64,000 bases of DNA from Chloroflexota bacterium (GCA_016195815.1 JACPYX010000023.1:1-64000); one strand, 5' to 3'. Positions 1-11,967 are shown, numbered from the stretch's first letter. The notes: generated by a model from the sequence alone, not told the origin. Translations and numbers: made by a program.

Positions 1-1
1 G

Positions 2-160
2 CGGAAAGAACTGAAGAGAGAGTGGTGCAACAAATTCATTCAGGTATGGGGATTGACGGTCTTACCGGGAAGCAAGCCAAGAAGGTATTTGGCGGATGAT
101 CTTCCGAACCTGGTAGAGTGGTGTTACTCCTTATTGGCAGACCTGGGTTATAAAGATTAA
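2..160 (+). CDS. C-terminal fragment of an unidentified protein (5' truncated by window edge)
   Basis: Open frame from the window edge reads ...RKELKREWCNKFIQVWGLTVLPGSKPRRYLADDLPNLVEWCYSLLADLGYKD then TAA at 158-160; directly upstream of the rSAM gene. Confidence 0.45.
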   Translation, partial: RKELKREWCNKFIQVWGLTVLPGSKPRRYLADDLPNLVEWCYSLLADLGYKD

Positions 161-162
161 CA

Positions 163-1629
163 GTGGAGGATTTGATGACAACGCCGAAGATACTACTCTC
201 CAGTGATTCGAAGGATTTCAGCGCCAGAGAAGAGTGCGATTGCGCCTGTGCCGATACTGCTGTTATGGCTTCCGATATTCAATATAAAGTCGGCGGCCGT
301 TTATTTCGGCCGGAATTACATTTCCAACCGCTTCTTGATGACTATAAAGTGGTATTCAATCCCAAAACAGATTCCGATACCGCCGTTCTGGATTCCTCCG
401 CGATGAGTATTTTAAATTCCTTCCAGTCTACTCGAAGCGTGAGACTTGAAGACCCACAAAATGTTGTTGGAAAAATGATCAAGGCAGGTCTGTTGGAGAG
501 GGTGGATGGAGATATAACTCAGATTTGCGCGGCGCCGCCTCAAATATTAAGCGCCTGGATTCATGTCACCGACCGCTGTAATCTGCGTTGCTCTTATTGC
601 TACCTGCCCCATGTTCGCGAAGATATGTCGCTTGAAACTGGACGCGCCGCGATTGATGCGATTTTTCGTTCAGCAGTGATTCATGACTATAGACAAATCA
701 AAATCAAATATGCGGGCGGGGAGCCGCTCTTGCGATTTTCGTTAATAGAAGAATTGCATGAATATGCAAATCGGCTGGCAGGCGAACATGATGTGGCGCT
801 TGACGATGTAGTATTGAGTAACGGGACCCTGCTTACGCCTGCAATTGCTCAGACTCTTAAAACTCGTAATATTCGCTTGATGATTTCTCTGGATGGCCTC
901 GGACAATATCATGATAGCCAGCGCTCGTACGCCGGTGGGCATGGAACATTTGATGACGTTGTTGAGGCGGTCATGCTTGCGTTGGATTGTGACGTTATAC
1001 CGCATATATCTGTAACCATAAGTAGTCGGACGGCAGATGGATTGCCTAAATTGATGAGTTGGATGCTGAAATATGATTTACCCTTTAGCCTGAATTTTTA
1101 TCGCGAAAATGAGCTCTCAGCCTCCAATATTGATATGCGCATGGATGAAGAAAAGATAATTGCAGGGATGTTAGCTGCTTTTAAAATCATTGAATCTGAC
1201 CTGCCAAAGCGGAACCTTTTACCTTCGCTAGTTGATCGAGCGAATCTATCATCTCCACATTCGCATACATGTGGTGTTGGTCAGAATTACCTGGTTTTTG
1301 ATCAGAACGGGCAGGTAGCGAAGTGCCAAATGCACATTCGGAAACCAATCACGGATGTTCATGTGGCTGACCCATTGGCGGTCATCCGCGCTGATCAAAT
1401 TGGCGTTCAAAATCTTCCTGTCCAGGAAAAGGAAGGTTGTCGCACATGTGAGTGGAAGAATTGGTGCGCCGGGGGTTGCCCAATCACAACTCATCGTGCT
1501 ACAGGCCGATACGATGTCAAATCGCCTAATTGCAATATTTACAAGACGCTTTACCCTGAAGCGTTGCGATTGGAAGGATTGCGATTATTGAAGTATCAGG
1601 ATGATCCGGAAGTAGTGATAGCACTTTGA
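163..1629 (+). CDS. Radical SAM/SPASM domain protein (RiPP-type maturase-like)
   Basis: CNLRCSYCY (CxxxCxxC) radical SAM motif, KYAGGEPLL, C-terminal SPASM-type Cys cluster CRTCEWKNWCAGGCP...C. Confidence 0.9.
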   Translation: MEDLMTTPKILLSSDSKDFSAREECDCACADTAVMASDIQYKVGGRLFRPELHFQPLLDDYKVVFNPKTDSDTAVLDSSAMSILNSFQSTRSVRLEDPQNVVGKMIKAGLLERVDGDITQICAAPPQILSAWIHVTDRCNLRCSYCYLPHVREDMSLETGRAAIDAIFRSAVIHDYRQIKIKYAGGEPLLRFSLIEELHEYANRLAGEHDVALDDVVLSNGTLLTPAIAQTLKTRNIRLMISLDGLGQYHDSQRSYAGGHGTFDDVVEAVMLALDCDVIPHISVTISSRTADGLPKLMSWMLKYDLPFSLNFYRENELSASNIDMRMDEEKIIAGMLAAFKIIESDLPKRNLLPSLVDRANLSSPHSHTCGVGQNYLVFDQNGQVAKCQMHIRKPITDVHVADPLAVIRADQIGVQNLPVQEKEGCRTCEWKNWCAGGCPITTHRATGRYDVKSPNCNIYKTLYPEALRLEGLRLLKYQDDPEVVIAL

Positions 1630-1639
1630 TGTATTCGAA

Positions 1640-1772
1640 ACATATCGTCACTGGAACAGGTCAGGAGTTGCCGATGGTCTTGCGCAGGTCGTCCACGTTT
1701 CGTTTTTGCCTTCGCAAGCAACAGTTCTATCTGCTCCCATTATTCATTGCTTAGGTCGCCACGATTTCCCAT
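1640..1772 (-). pseudogene. N-terminal relic of an IS5-family-like transposase
   Basis: Reverse strand from 1772 reads MGNRGDLSNE*WEQIELLLAKAKTKRGRPAQDHRQLL, resembling the IS5-family N-terminus (DLSDEEWExIEPLLP...GRPxxDHR), with an in-frame stop and truncation. Confidence 0.7.
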
Positions 1773-2038
1773 GTCAACCAGTTTAATCACTTTTTTGTGT
1801 TTTGCATACAGACCCTAGCACAAAAGATTCAAATCTCTATAGTTGAAAAAATCAACACTCCGCCTGATGACATCTTGAAATATTTCGCTCAATAAGGGAA
1901 ACCGCAATGAACTGAAGATTAACGCTCTCGTTTTTTTCTTGTCGTGATTGCGGCTATGCTGGTTACAACTTGTGAGCAGACTTCTGTGTTAATGGATTTT
2001 ATGTGTCCTGCCCAAAACTTCGTCCTGGCAGTTGAATC

Positions 2039-2317
2039 TTAAACCATGGAAATATTCAGCTTATGAATTTCAACATCAAGGTTTTGCAATTCATCTTTGA
2101 ATCTTGCGCGCCTTCCATTATATAAAAGAGCAGTAAACCCGCCTGCAAGCAATGGAAGAAAGCCTAGCCCATAAACAGGTGTTAAGAATATGCCTATGAA
2201 TACTGCCCATAAGCCCATTTTATATCTTTTGGTTGAGCTTTGTATTTCTGTCTCAAGCTTTTTCTTGCGATTTTCAAGTTCAATAAGTTGAACCTTCATT
2301 TGGGCCAGGGAATTCAT
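2039..2317 (-). CDS. Small coiled-coil membrane protein, unknown function
   Basis: 92 aa ORF; N-terminal heptad-like helix, hydrophobic segment, C-terminal helix. Confidence 0.55.
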   Translation of the reverse strand: MNSLAQMKVQLIELENRKKKLETEIQSSTKRYKMGLWAVFIGIFLTPVYGLGFLPLLAGGFTALLYNGRRARFKDELQNLDVEIHKLNISMV

Positions 2318-2412
2318 GATTGCGGCTCCGGTTACAAGGGTTTAGACAATATCGTGCTGTGTCACAACTTTTTCTCTGGTTTGTTTCTGCTACAGCGCGG
2401 CTTTGCCTTCCA

Positions 2413-3063
2413 TCACGAACTTATAACTCTTATGTTGAATCGGTCGGAGGGAACAACGCGTCTCAGGCTGAACCAGAGCGGCAGCAGCATTTCCACACCG
2501 CGTGAAGTTGTAATATCGCCCAGGTCAATTACTGACTTCCAGCCTAACCACTCTCGCAGGATTCCGATAACTGTGGTTTTGGCATCTATGTCGTTTCCGC
2601 TGACAAATACATTCGTTCGCTCCGGAAGTTTTGCCGGCTCAACCATCATGTTGCAATTCATTGTATTAAGGGTTTTGACAACCCGCGTTTCAGGGAAAGC
2701 TCGTTGAATTTGCTCCCCCAGCGAATCTCCGTTGCAGACCGAAAGAATTAAATCCTCCTTTGAGTAGTCAATGGGGTTGGATGTATCAATCAGTATTTTG
2801 TTTTTTAAGTTGCTTGCTCCGGCCTGATGTAAAGCATCCAGGGACGCCGACCCCAAAGTACAGTTGAAAATGATCTCTCCGAAGGCCGCCGCATTTGTGA
2901 AAGTCCCGTACAAGGCGCGTTGGCCTTCTTCTTTTTTGGCCCAGGCGATCGCTTTGGGGTTGTCTGCATCGCGTGCGCCCATAAAAACATCATGTCCAAG
3001 TTGTACCAATTTGGAGCCAATAGTTTGTCCGACCATCCCAGTACCCAAAATACCAATTTCCAT
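2413..3063 (-). CDS. NADPH-dependent F420 reductase-like NAD(P)-binding protein
   Basis: GILGTGMVGQTIGSKLVQLGHDVFMGARD Rossmann start; LIDTSNPIDY; FPETRVVKTLNTMNCNMM typical of the family. Confidence 0.8.
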   Translation of the reverse strand: MEIGILGTGMVGQTIGSKLVQLGHDVFMGARDADNPKAIAWAKKEEGQRALYGTFTNAAAFGEIIFNCTLGSASLDALHQAGASNLKNKILIDTSNPIDYSKEDLILSVCNGDSLGEQIQRAFPETRVVKTLNTMNCNMMVEPAKLPERTNVFVSGNDIDAKTTVIGILREWLGWKSVIDLGDITTSRGVEMLLPLWFSLRRVVPSDRFNIRVISS

Positions 3064-3164
3064 CAGATCACCTCTTTCTTGACTGAAAAATTCAATTTGC
3101 CTGGATGTCGAAATATTCCAACTTTTTCGGCAGAAGCTCAGGCGTTTTAGTTGGTAGGACTCTC

Positions 3165-3854
3165 TTACATTGGGCTGACAATCGAATGTTCTTGATTTGC
3201 ATTTTGAGCTTCGAGCGCCGGTTTTGCAGCGGCCTTTTTGGTCATTTTTGTCTTAAGCCATTTCAAACGGAATGTCTCTTCACGCTCCCGCTCTTCGAGC
3301 GCGCCTTTTATGAACAAGACCGTTTCTTCGTATTCCGGGATGAAAATATATTGCAACGCTTTGACTCGCCGCTGGGTCTTGCGCAATTCTCCCGCCAGCC
3401 TCCACACTGCTGTCATTAATTCGGAGAGTTCAGGGATATGATTTAAGACTTCCCGGAAGGCCGCGCTTGCCTCGTCCAGAGTCGCGGTGGTGTCTCCCAT
3501 GCTATATGTCATTTCCTGGGGGCCTCCGCGCGATTCGACTTGCGGTATCGGAACCCCCATCACTCCGCGGAATTTTAAATGAACATCAACGGTCTGGTTC
3601 ATAGCCAGGGCGGCCCATTCAACGCGATCCTGTCCCATGGTCAGTTTTGACTGTTCAAGGGCAAGATAGGCCGCTGATAGCAATTTCCAGACTTTCTCCT
3701 GCAGTGCTCCGGCGTCATGAGCCAGGCGGATGAGTTCGGAAGTCAAGACTTCACGCTTGCGATCCAGGATTTCATATCCTTCGCGGGCAAATTGCAATTC
3801 TTGCTTCATACGCAGCAGGTTGCTGCGAGTGGGCGGAACGTTAATGTGCGCCAT
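3165..3854 (-). CDS. ntpD: V-type ATP synthase subunit D
   Basis: [20 protein letters not shown]... N-terminus and [21 protein letters not shown]; follows subunit B. Confidence 0.95.
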   Translation of the reverse strand: MAHINVPPTRSNLLRMKQELQFAREGYEILDRKREVLTSELIRLAHDAGALQEKVWKLLSAAYLALEQSKLTMGQDRVEWAALAMNQTVDVHLKFRGVMGVPIPQVESRGGPQEMTYSMGDTTATLDEASAAFREVLNHIPELSELMTAVWRLAGELRKTQRRVKALQYIFIPEYEETVLFIKGALEEREREETFRLKWLKTKMTKKAAAKPALEAQNANQEHSIVSPM

Positions 3855-5268
3855 GGGAATCCATGTAGTATTGCTCTATTTCACCGGGGCTGACGCGCGT
3901 AAGCTCTTCTTTTGGAAGCATGGAAAGCAAGCGCCAGCCAATGTCGAGGGTGGTTTCGATGGTCCGATTTTCTGTCAGACCTTGATTAACAAACTCCTGT
4001 TCGAAGGCCCGTCCGAATTTCAAGTACTGTTGATCGGCCTTTGAGAGTTCCTCCTCGCCGATGACGGATGCCAGGGCGCGCACATCCTGTACGTGTGCGT
4101 AGGCTGCAAAAAGTTGCGAAGACCAATGACTATGATCGGCGCGTGTCCGTCCTTCGCCGATACCATCTTTCATCAAACGCGAGAGGCTTGGTAATACTGC
4201 GACAGGCGGATAAGTGCCTTGATGATCGAGATCTCGATTCAACGTAATTTGACCTTCGGTAATGTAACCCGTCAGGTCTGGCACCGGGTGGGTGATATCA
4301 TCGTTCGGCATGGTCAGGATTGGAAGCTGGGTAATTGACCCTTCACTGGTTTTGATGCGTCCTGTGCGTTCATAGAGCGATGCCAGATCGCTATACAAAT
4401 ATCCCGGATATCCTTTGCGGCTTGGCACCTCGCCGCGAATATTGGAAATCTGGCGCAAAGCTTCGCAATAATTCGTCATGTCGGTCAAAATGACCAGCAC
4501 ATGCATATTCCGCTCGAAGGCCAGGTACTCTGCCAGGGTGAGGGCGGCGCGCGGCGTTACCAGGCGCTCCACAGGCGGATCGTCTGCCAGATTAAGGAAC
4601 ATAGTCACGCGAGTTAGCGCGCCGCTTTCGGTAAACGAATCACGGAAGTACGAGGCCACATCATGTTTGACGCCCATGGCGGCGAAGACGATTGCGAATT
4701 GTTCCGATTTAGCAGATGACTGGCCGGCAGGCGCACCCAACGCTGCCTGACGTACGATTTGCGCCGCGAGCCGGTCGTGCGGCAATCCGGCGCCGGAGAA
4801 GAGCGGCAATTTTTGGCCCCTCAATAGTGTGTTCAACCCGTCAATCGTAGAAATGCCGGTCTGAATATAGTCAACCGGATATACGCGCGCCGTCGGATTG
4901 ATCGGCTGTCCGTTGATGTCCGCATAGCGGTCGGCCAGCGGGGCCGGGCCGCCATCCAATGGCTTGCCCAAGCCATTGAAGATTCGTCCGAGCATTTCTT
5001 CAGCCACAGGGATGTGAAAAGGTTTGCCGAGAAAGTGAACGCGCGTGCCGTCAATGGAAAGTCCGGTTGTGCCTGCAAATACCTCGACTACTGCGATACC
5101 TTCCCCAACCTCCAGGACACGGCCCAGGCGCATTTGTCCGCGTGCGTCAATAATCTCAACCACCTCGTCGTAGCCAATACTCCCCGTACCTTCAACGAAT
5201 ACCAATGGCCCTTCGATGCGGCTTACGCCGACGACTTCGTTCACTCCTAGATCAAGCGCGTCACTCAT
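3841..5268 (-). CDS. ntpB: V-type ATP synthase subunit B
   Basis: [53 protein letters not shown]. Confidence 0.97.
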   Translation of the reverse strand: MSDALDLGVNEVVGVSRIEGPLVFVEGTGSIGYDEVVEIIDARGQMRLGRVLEVGEGIAVVEVFAGTTGLSIDGTRVHFLGKPFHIPVAEEMLGRIFNGLGKPLDGGPAPLADRYADINGQPINPTARVYPVDYIQTGISTIDGLNTLLRGQKLPLFSGAGLPHDRLAAQIVRQAALGAPAGQSSAKSEQFAIVFAAMGVKHDVASYFRDSFTESGALTRVTMFLNLADDPPVERLVTPRAALTLAEYLAFERNMHVLVILTDMTNYCEALRQISNIRGEVPSRKGYPGYLYSDLASLYERTGRIKTSEGSITQLPILTMPNDDITHPVPDLTGYITEGQITLNRDLDHQGTYPPVAVLPSLSRLMKDGIGEGRTRADHSHWSSQLFAAYAHVQDVRALASVIGEEELSKADQQYLKFGRAFEQEFVNQGLTENRTIETTLDIGWRLLSMLPKEELTRVSPGEIEQYYMDSHGAH

Positions 5269-7031
5269 AGGTATTCCGTCTCCAGTTTCTTGATCTGTTC
5301 ATTAATGTTCTTTTCTATATCATCGAACTTGGTTAAATCATCATTGGTCACAACCGTCTTCATGCGGATCATTGTATTGATGACGGGTAGATCATGGATG
5401 ACGTTGATTGGCGCGCCCAGTTTGATGATGCGTTGGGCTTGACGGTGAAACAGCAGGATCAATCCCAACATGCGGATCTGCTTCTGAACTGTCGAGAAAC
5501 TATCCACCGCATCGAACGAACTTTGTTGCAGGAAACCTTCCCGCAGCAGGCGCGCCGTTTCAAGCACCAGCCGCTGCTCGTCTGGCAAAGTGTCTGAGCC
5601 TACCAGTTTGACGATTTGCGAAAGCCGGCTTTCCTCGCTTAGAATTTCCATGGCCTGGGCGCGCAGAGCATACCAATCTTGGCCCACCTCTGCGCGCCAC
5701 CAATCCGCTACATCTTCCATATATTCGCTGTAACTATCCAGCCAGTTGATGGATGGAAAATGGCGCGCTGAAGCCAGGGACTTATCCAGCGCCCAGAAGC
5801 AGCGGATGAAGCGTTTGGTGTGTTGCGTGACTGGTTCGGAAAAATCGCCGCCAGGAGGAGAAACCGCTCCAATCACGCTGACCGACCCGGTCTGGCCGCT
5901 CAACGTTTCGACCGCGCCGGCTCGTTCGTAGAACTCCGCCAAACGGTCCGCGAGATAAGCGGGGTAGCCTTCTTCGGCGGGTAACTCCTCCAGCCGTCCC
6001 GATATTTCGCGCAGTGCCTCAGCCCAACGGGAGGTCGAGTCTGCCATCAGCGCAACATGATAGCCCATGTCGCGGTAGTATTCGGCGATGGTGATGCCCG
6101 TGTAAATGCTGGCTTCGCGCGCGGCTACCGGCATATTGGATGTGTTGGCGATCAGTACGGTGCGTTCCATTAATGGGCGGCCGCTGCGCGGGTCAATAAG
6201 ATGGGGGAATTCCTGTAACACTTCCGTCATCTCGTTGCCGCGTTCGCCGCAGCCGATATAAACGATTACCTGGGCGTCGGCCCACTTTGCAATGCTGTGT
6301 TGAGTAACCGTCTTGCCCGACCCAAACGCGCCTGGTATCGCGGCGGTGCCACCTTTGGCAAGTGGGAAGAAAGTATCCAATACGCGCTGGCCTGTAATCA
6401 ACGGTTCCGCTTTTCCCTGCCTGGACTTATAAGGGCGCGCCTTGCGTACCGGCCAATGTTGCAACATGGTCAGCTCTTGTTCGCCGCTTTCAGTGCGTAC
6501 TCTGGCAATCGGCTCATCAATGGTGTACTGCATGGCTGGCGCAATCCATGTCAGTGCGCCGCGCACGTTGGGAGGAACCATCACGCGGTGTTCCAATGCT
6601 TCGGTTTCCGGGACAGTTCCCAGGATCATGCCGCCGCTGACACTGTCTCCCACCTTGAGTTTGGGTGTGAAATTCCAGCGGTCTTTTCGGTAAAGCGGAT
6701 CGAGGTGCATGCCGCGGCTGATGAAGGATCCGCTTCGCATCTCAATGACCGGTAACGGGCGCTGGACACCGTCAAATATGCTGCGCAAGAGACCTGGCCC
6801 CAGTTCGACCGAGAGGGGCAGGCCGGTCGTGTAGACCGGCGCTCCTGGCCGCATCCCGGATGTTTCTTCATAAACCTGTATGGTAATAACATCGCCTGTC
6901 ATGCCGATGACTTCGCCTACCAGTTGGTCTTCGCCTACCTCCACCAGATCGAGCATGTTTACATGGCGCGAACCCTGGGCGCGGACGACGGGTCCGTTGA
7001 TCCAGGTTACTCTTCCGATCTGTTCGCTCAT
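5265..7031 (-). CDS. ntpA: V-type ATP synthase subunit A
   Basis: Walker [47 protein letters not shown]. Confidence 0.97.
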   Translation of the reverse strand: MSEQIGRVTWINGPVVRAQGSRHVNMLDLVEVGEDQLVGEVIGMTGDVITIQVYEETSGMRPGAPVYTTGLPLSVELGPGLLRSIFDGVQRPLPVIEMRSGSFISRGMHLDPLYRKDRWNFTPKLKVGDSVSGGMILGTVPETEALEHRVMVPPNVRGALTWIAPAMQYTIDEPIARVRTESGEQELTMLQHWPVRKARPYKSRQGKAEPLITGQRVLDTFFPLAKGGTAAIPGAFGSGKTVTQHSIAKWADAQVIVYIGCGERGNEMTEVLQEFPHLIDPRSGRPLMERTVLIANTSNMPVAAREASIYTGITIAEYYRDMGYHVALMADSTSRWAEALREISGRLEELPAEEGYPAYLADRLAEFYERAGAVETLSGQTGSVSVIGAVSPPGGDFSEPVTQHTKRFIRCFWALDKSLASARHFPSINWLDSYSEYMEDVADWWRAEVGQDWYALRAQAMEILSEESRLSQIVKLVGSDTLPDEQRLVLETARLLREGFLQQSSFDAVDSFSTVQKQIRMLGLILLFHRQAQRIIKLGAPINVIHDLPVINTMIRMKTVVTNDDLTKFDDIEKNINEQIKKLETEYL

Positions 7032-7663
7032 AGAGACTCTCCCATTAAGATGTGATACACCGGAGAGCGAAGAGTATCCTGCATTCGTCCGAGGCGGGTC
7101 TCAAGTGTATTATCATATTGCCGATGGCCGTCTTCTGTTTCCACGATCACGCCGGTGCCTTGTTTGAACGGTTCGCCGAGTTGTATTTGTATTTGAAGCT
7201 CTTTTGAAACCTCGTCAATTGCGTTTTGTGTAAGGAATTTCCGTGTGGTTTCATCGGCTCGGATGATGGCCTTTTTCGCACCGAGCTGGATCAGGGCTTC
7301 GCGCAAGAGCAGGCGCGCAGTCTTTTTGTAATCTGTGCTTCGTTGTATTGTGGATATCTTTTGTTGGACCGCATCAAAGACACTTTCCAGCAGTTTCTCG
7401 CGTTGCTCTAATTGCATAGTTCTGGCCTTTAGTTGGGTTGTGGCAATTGCCTGGCTTCGGACGCGCTCTGCTTCCACCAATGCCTTCTCGATCATCCGTG
7501 TCCGTTCGGCGGCGGCTTGTTCCATAGCCAGCTTTCGAATTTCATCGGCTTTTGCCCTGGCATTGGCCAGGTTTTGTTCAGCATCTGTGTGCGCGTCGCT
7601 TAATACTGCGCGGGAAAGGACTTTGATGTCTTCATCTGTTGATTTCATGAGTACACATCCCAA
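7028..7663 (-). CDS. ntpE: V-type ATP synthase subunit E
   Basis: Coiled-coil Ala/Glu-rich N-terminus plus GTGVIVETEDGHRQYDNTLETRLGRM; operon position. Confidence 0.85.
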   Translation of the reverse strand: MGCVLMKSTDEDIKVLSRAVLSDAHTDAEQNLANARAKADEIRKLAMEQAAAERTRMIEKALVEAERVRSQAIATTQLKARTMQLEQREKLLESVFDAVQQKISTIQRSTDYKKTARLLLREALIQLGAKKAIIRADETTRKFLTQNAIDEVSKELQIQIQLGEPFKQGTGVIVETEDGHRQYDNTLETRLGRMQDTLRSPVYHILMGESL

Positions 7664-7704
7664 TCCAATCTTCCCCAGCGAATGATTGCTGGTAGAAGGT
7701 TAAG

Positions 7705-8010
7705 TTAGAACTTGACGCCAATCGCCCGAAGCACAATTTCATTGAGGGTCGGCTGATCTGGTCCAATACCTTTTGGGCCCGGAATCTCGACAACCAGTGG
7801 CACTGTGCTTCGCAGCTTAAGTTGATCCATTCTGGCTTCGATCATTCCGGCGGCATCCTGGGTTACCAGAACGATACCGGCATCGGCGGTCGCCAAGGCT
7901 TCGTCAAGCGCTTGATTTACTTCAATGGCCGAGTTGGCAACTTTGCCATGAACTCCAACCAGGGAGAAACCTACTATTGCTTCCTCATTTCCAATTACCA
8001 GCACTTTCAT
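7705..8010 (-). CDS. ntpF: V-type ATP synthase subunit F
   Basis: ~100 aa; VIGNEEAIVGFSLVGVHGKVA; operon position. Confidence 0.9.
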   Translation of the reverse strand: MKVLVIGNEEAIVGFSLVGVHGKVANSAIEVNQALDEALATADAGIVLVTQDAAGMIEARMDQLKLRSTVPLVVEIPGPKGIGPDQPTLNEIVLRAIGVKF

Positions 8011-8017
8011 TGGAGGC

Positions 8018-8554
<537 letters not shown>

Positions 8555-10516
8555 TTACTTTTCTCCGCTGGGCACCGGATTCAGGGGTATATAAGGAACG
8601 CCACCTCCAATAAAGAATTTGCTAAAGAACTCGTAGTATTCCAAGCGCATGGTCTGAATGCCTACGATTAATCCCTCGAAGCCTACAATAAATATGTTTC
8701 CGATAACAACCACGATCCAATAACCCGCTCCATGATCCGGGCTGACCAGATTGGCCAGAATAAAGATCACAGCGCTCAAGCCGCCATGAGCCACAGCAAA
8801 AGCGCCCACGCGCACATAAGAAAGGCTGTTGCTCAAAAGGCTGATCAAGTTCTCGAATAATTCAACAATTGCCTGAATAATGTATGTGCCGAGACCGCCT
8901 TCGATCAATGGCCGATGTCTCTCGGCCAGGTGTTTTAGCGGTTCAGAGAACATGACGGCCAGGCCTGCCAATATGGCTAGTGCGGTGAAAACAAGCGGGG
9001 GCAGAGGGAACCCTTTGATAACGCTCGCCGCCCCAAGTCCAAGCAAAGACCAATAGAGCGTCAGCCCTACGATTCCGTGATGATCAAAAATGAGTCGGCC
9101 CCAATCGCGTGCGCGCCATGCATTAACGATGTTCAACAAATAGCCCAGGCTGAGAATGATGATCCCTGCGCCAATGGCAATGGCCAGGATTTTAGTAATG
9201 TTCTGTAAAGGCGCGATCCAGATTGGTTTAAACACCTCTTCTGAACCAAACATACTGCCGTAGAGAAAGCCAAACAATATTGCGGCCAGCCCGCAGACGG
9301 CGATAATCGTTCCCAGGCTGGCCAAACTCTGGAGCGCGCGGATTTTGCGGCTTGCGATAAGCCAGCCCAAAATAGCTAAGAGCAAGCCTTGCCCCACATC
9401 TCCAAACATGGCTCCAAAGAGAAGCGGGAAGGTTAGCGTCATTAGAATTGTGGGGTCTATTTCCTCATAACGCGGGCGGGCGTATGTTGTAACCAGTTGT
9501 TGGAATGCGCCAAGTATGCCGGGATTCTGCAAAGCTACCGGCACGTTCTGGTTGGCCTGACCTTGTCGGATCAAAGGGGTGGCGTCTACGAGAATGTTCC
9601 CGGATGCCTGTTTTAATTGCTGCGTAAGGGCCTCGGTTTTGGAGGAAGGCACCCAGCCAACGATCAGGTAAGTGAATTGAAGTTTTCCATAGTGCGCCAT
9701 CGCATCGGCTAATAGCCTGCTGGAACGAACACGCCATAATAAAGTCTGGAGTTGATGTTCGTAAGATGAGTGAAGTTGCGCTATGCGGGCTTTTTGTTTT
9801 CGTATGCTTTCCTGCAAACTCTCGATATCCATATTAAGAGATTTGATAATCTCTGCCGGGGTCCCATGGTGGACATCTGTCAAATCAAATGGATTAAGAT
9901 AGGCGCTGCGTGCGGCTCGTTCGAGAATATCCGTGTTGCGTTTTGAGCCAGTAAGCCACACTACGGCATTCTCGCGATCCTTTTGCAAAGTCAATAAAAC
10001 ATAGGGGATACGGGCCAGGCTGGTCTGAAGCCGCTCAAGATTGACAACCGGCATAATCCCCAGGATGGAAAGAAGGTAGCGGGGATTGTGAAGCAGACTG
10101 ATGTCGAGATCAATATCCGCGATCGGCAGAAGTTGGCGGATGTAGTTCTGAAGTTGTTCCAGCTTCTTTTGGCTGGCTGTCAACTGATTGTTTGAATCTT
10201 TTACATCCTGTTCTATTTGTTCTGCCAAAGGGCGGACCGCCTCGAGCTTGATCATTGCAGATTGATCAGCCGGCGGGGGAGAACCCGCCTCGATTGACAG
10301 GGCCTGCATTGTTATCAGGATTTGGCGTTCCAGGCTGGAATAGGCTGCGGCGCGGTCTTTCCAGGAATCGTTTGATTTGACATTGTTGTTTGAACTCAGG
10401 TAGCTGGCGTCCACCTGATGAAATATCCCCTGCCCGGCCAGGATGCTGGTAACCTGTAATAAATCCTTTTCCGGGACGATCAATTCCATCTCAGTCATTG
10501 CTTGTGGAAAGAACAT
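8555..10516 (-). CDS. ntpI: V-type ATP synthase subunit I (a-subunit)
   Basis: LTFPLLFGAMFGDVGQGLLL; FENLISLLSNSLSYVRVGAFAVAHGGLS. Confidence 0.96.
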   Translation of the reverse strand: MFFPQAMTEMELIVPEKDLLQVTSILAGQGIFHQVDASYLSSNNNVKSNDSWKDRAAAYSSLERQILITMQALSIEAGSPPPADQSAMIKLEAVRPLAEQIEQDVKDSNNQLTASQKKLEQLQNYIRQLLPIADIDLDISLLHNPRYLLSILGIMPVVNLERLQTSLARIPYVLLTLQKDRENAVVWLTGSKRNTDILERAARSAYLNPFDLTDVHHGTPAEIIKSLNMDIESLQESIRKQKARIAQLHSSYEHQLQTLLWRVRSSRLLADAMAHYGKLQFTYLIVGWVPSSKTEALTQQLKQASGNILVDATPLIRQGQANQNVPVALQNPGILGAFQQLVTTYARPRYEEIDPTILMTLTFPLLFGAMFGDVGQGLLLAILGWLIASRKIRALQSLASLGTIIAVCGLAAILFGFLYGSMFGSEEVFKPIWIAPLQNITKILAIAIGAGIIILSLGYLLNIVNAWRARDWGRLIFDHHGIVGLTLYWSLLGLGAASVIKGFPLPPLVFTALAILAGLAVMFSEPLKHLAERHRPLIEGGLGTYIIQAIVELFENLISLLSNSLSYVRVGAFAVAHGGLSAVIFILANLVSPDHGAGYWIVVVIGNIFIVGFEGLIVGIQTMRLEYYEFFSKFFIGGGVPYIPLNPVPSGEK

Positions 10517-10572
10517 GCTACCTCCAAAATTTATCCAGCAGTTTTATTTTTAAAGCAGTTATGCCGAGTTAA

Positions 10573-11652
10573 TTAAGTTGCAATGTTGTCTGGATTTGTC
10601 CCCATCAGGAGATAGGGTGTAAATTTTTCATTTGGCATGTGGGCTGATTTTGCCTCGATCAGCACGGTGAGATCTTGAATCTCAAATTCACTCAAGGCTA
10701 CGAGAGCGAGTGGAAGGCCGATATGGAAAGGATAGCCGGTAAAAACCGAATTGAATTGCCGCCTGACAAATCTTTGAAGCTGCAATTCGAGTTTGGGCAG
10801 TCCCTGCTCAGGTTCTTGAAGCAATGCCTCGACATTGCTGATGCCCGGATATAATCGTTCGATCACTCGGGCGATGTTGGCCCCTGCGGCAATTGCCCGG
10901 ATATCCTCATCCCGCATGTGATAGCCAAAAGGCAGGGTATAGTTGATGATTTCTTCTTCGGAAAGGCGATGATAAACACGATACCGCATAGCCCACATCA
11001 GATTATTCATATCCAGCAATGGGCCGATAATGCGCAGCGCCTGTGTTCGGTCCTGACCCGGAAGCTGTTTGACCGTAGTCCATAACTTGCGCCAATAATC
11101 AAGATCGAGCGCTACTTCCAGGGGAAATAGGCTTTGCTCGTCGGCATAACGTTTCATTGCGTGGCTGATCGTATCGTAATAGGGCGTGGCAGATATCAAA
11201 GTTACGGCGGCCTCGACGTTTCCCGCTTCCAGCATTTGCTGGGCAGGGATCAAGGTCAATGAGCCTAGTGGGAACAGCGTATCCCGGACACGCTCCCAGG
11301 ACGAGTTCGTCATAATACCCCGCAAAACCGCTTTCAAGTTATCTATTTCAAAGTGTCTAAAAAGTTGGATCAAAACTGGGCGAGTACGCGCCGGGGCCGA
11401 GTGAATAACTGTCAAATAGATATCGGCAGTGCGGCTCTTGATTTCGGAGACAGCCCGCCTTGGCGTCAGTTCTTTATCTTCCACCCGATTAAGGTAAGGG
11501 CCGTAAACTGTGTTCTTGAGAGATTCGAGCAGGCTGTTTAAGTCGGCAGTGTCGCGCAAACTGGCCCCGTCTTGTGGCGCGAGCAATTCGGAGTACATAA
11601 CCCGGACGCGTGAGTGAATGGCCGCATATCCTGAAGCCCCACCCGTTAGCAT
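10573..11652 (-). CDS. ntpC: V-type ATPase subunit C
   Basis: 359 aa AhaC-like helical protein; IDNLKAVLRGI; operon position. Confidence 0.9.
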   Translation of the reverse strand: MLTGGASGYAAIHSRVRVMYSELLAPQDGASLRDTADLNSLLESLKNTVYGPYLNRVEDKELTPRRAVSEIKSRTADIYLTVIHSAPARTRPVLIQLFRHFEIDNLKAVLRGIMTNSSWERVRDTLFPLGSLTLIPAQQMLEAGNVEAAVTLISATPYYDTISHAMKRYADEQSLFPLEVALDLDYWRKLWTTVKQLPGQDRTQALRIIGPLLDMNNLMWAMRYRVYHRLSEEEIINYTLPFGYHMRDEDIRAIAAGANIARVIERLYPGISNVEALLQEPEQGLPKLELQLQRFVRRQFNSVFTGYPFHIGLPLALVALSEFEIQDLTVLIEAKSAHMPNEKFTPYLLMGTNPDNIAT

Positions 11653-11655
11653 GTT

Positions 11656-11967
11656 TTATTCCCTTCCTGCTACGCGGTCAAGCACATATCCAACTGCGCG
11701 TTCCAGGTGACTCATTGCCAGCCCCCTGGTTCGATTGGTTTTTTCTTCAGCTTCGATCAGGATACGCGCGCATTCTTCCTTTGCTTCAGCGTTTGCCACC
11801 AAGCGGCGCGCTTCCGCTTCGGCTTCGGCCCGGGTTTTGTCTAACAGGGCCTGGGCTTCCTGGCTTGCCGCGACAGGCAATTGATCTGCCTCACGCAACG
11901 CGGCATCGTAAATTTCCTGTGCCTGTTTTTCTATTTTCAATACTTCTTGAATTCGTTTTTCGTCCAT
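11656..11967 (-). CDS. V-type ATPase peripheral-stalk subunit G/H-like
   Basis: 103 aa Ala/Glu-rich coiled coil at the head of the operon. Confidence 0.75.
   Translation of the reverse strand: MDEKRIQEVLKIEKQAQEIYDAALREADQLPVAASQEAQALLDKTRAEAEAEARRLVANAEAKEECARILIEAEEKTNRTRGLAMSHLERAVGYVLDRVAGRE

Noticed and set aside
3841-3854. Overlap between V-ATPase B and D genes as unusual
   Set aside because: Short overlaps are routine in compact operons
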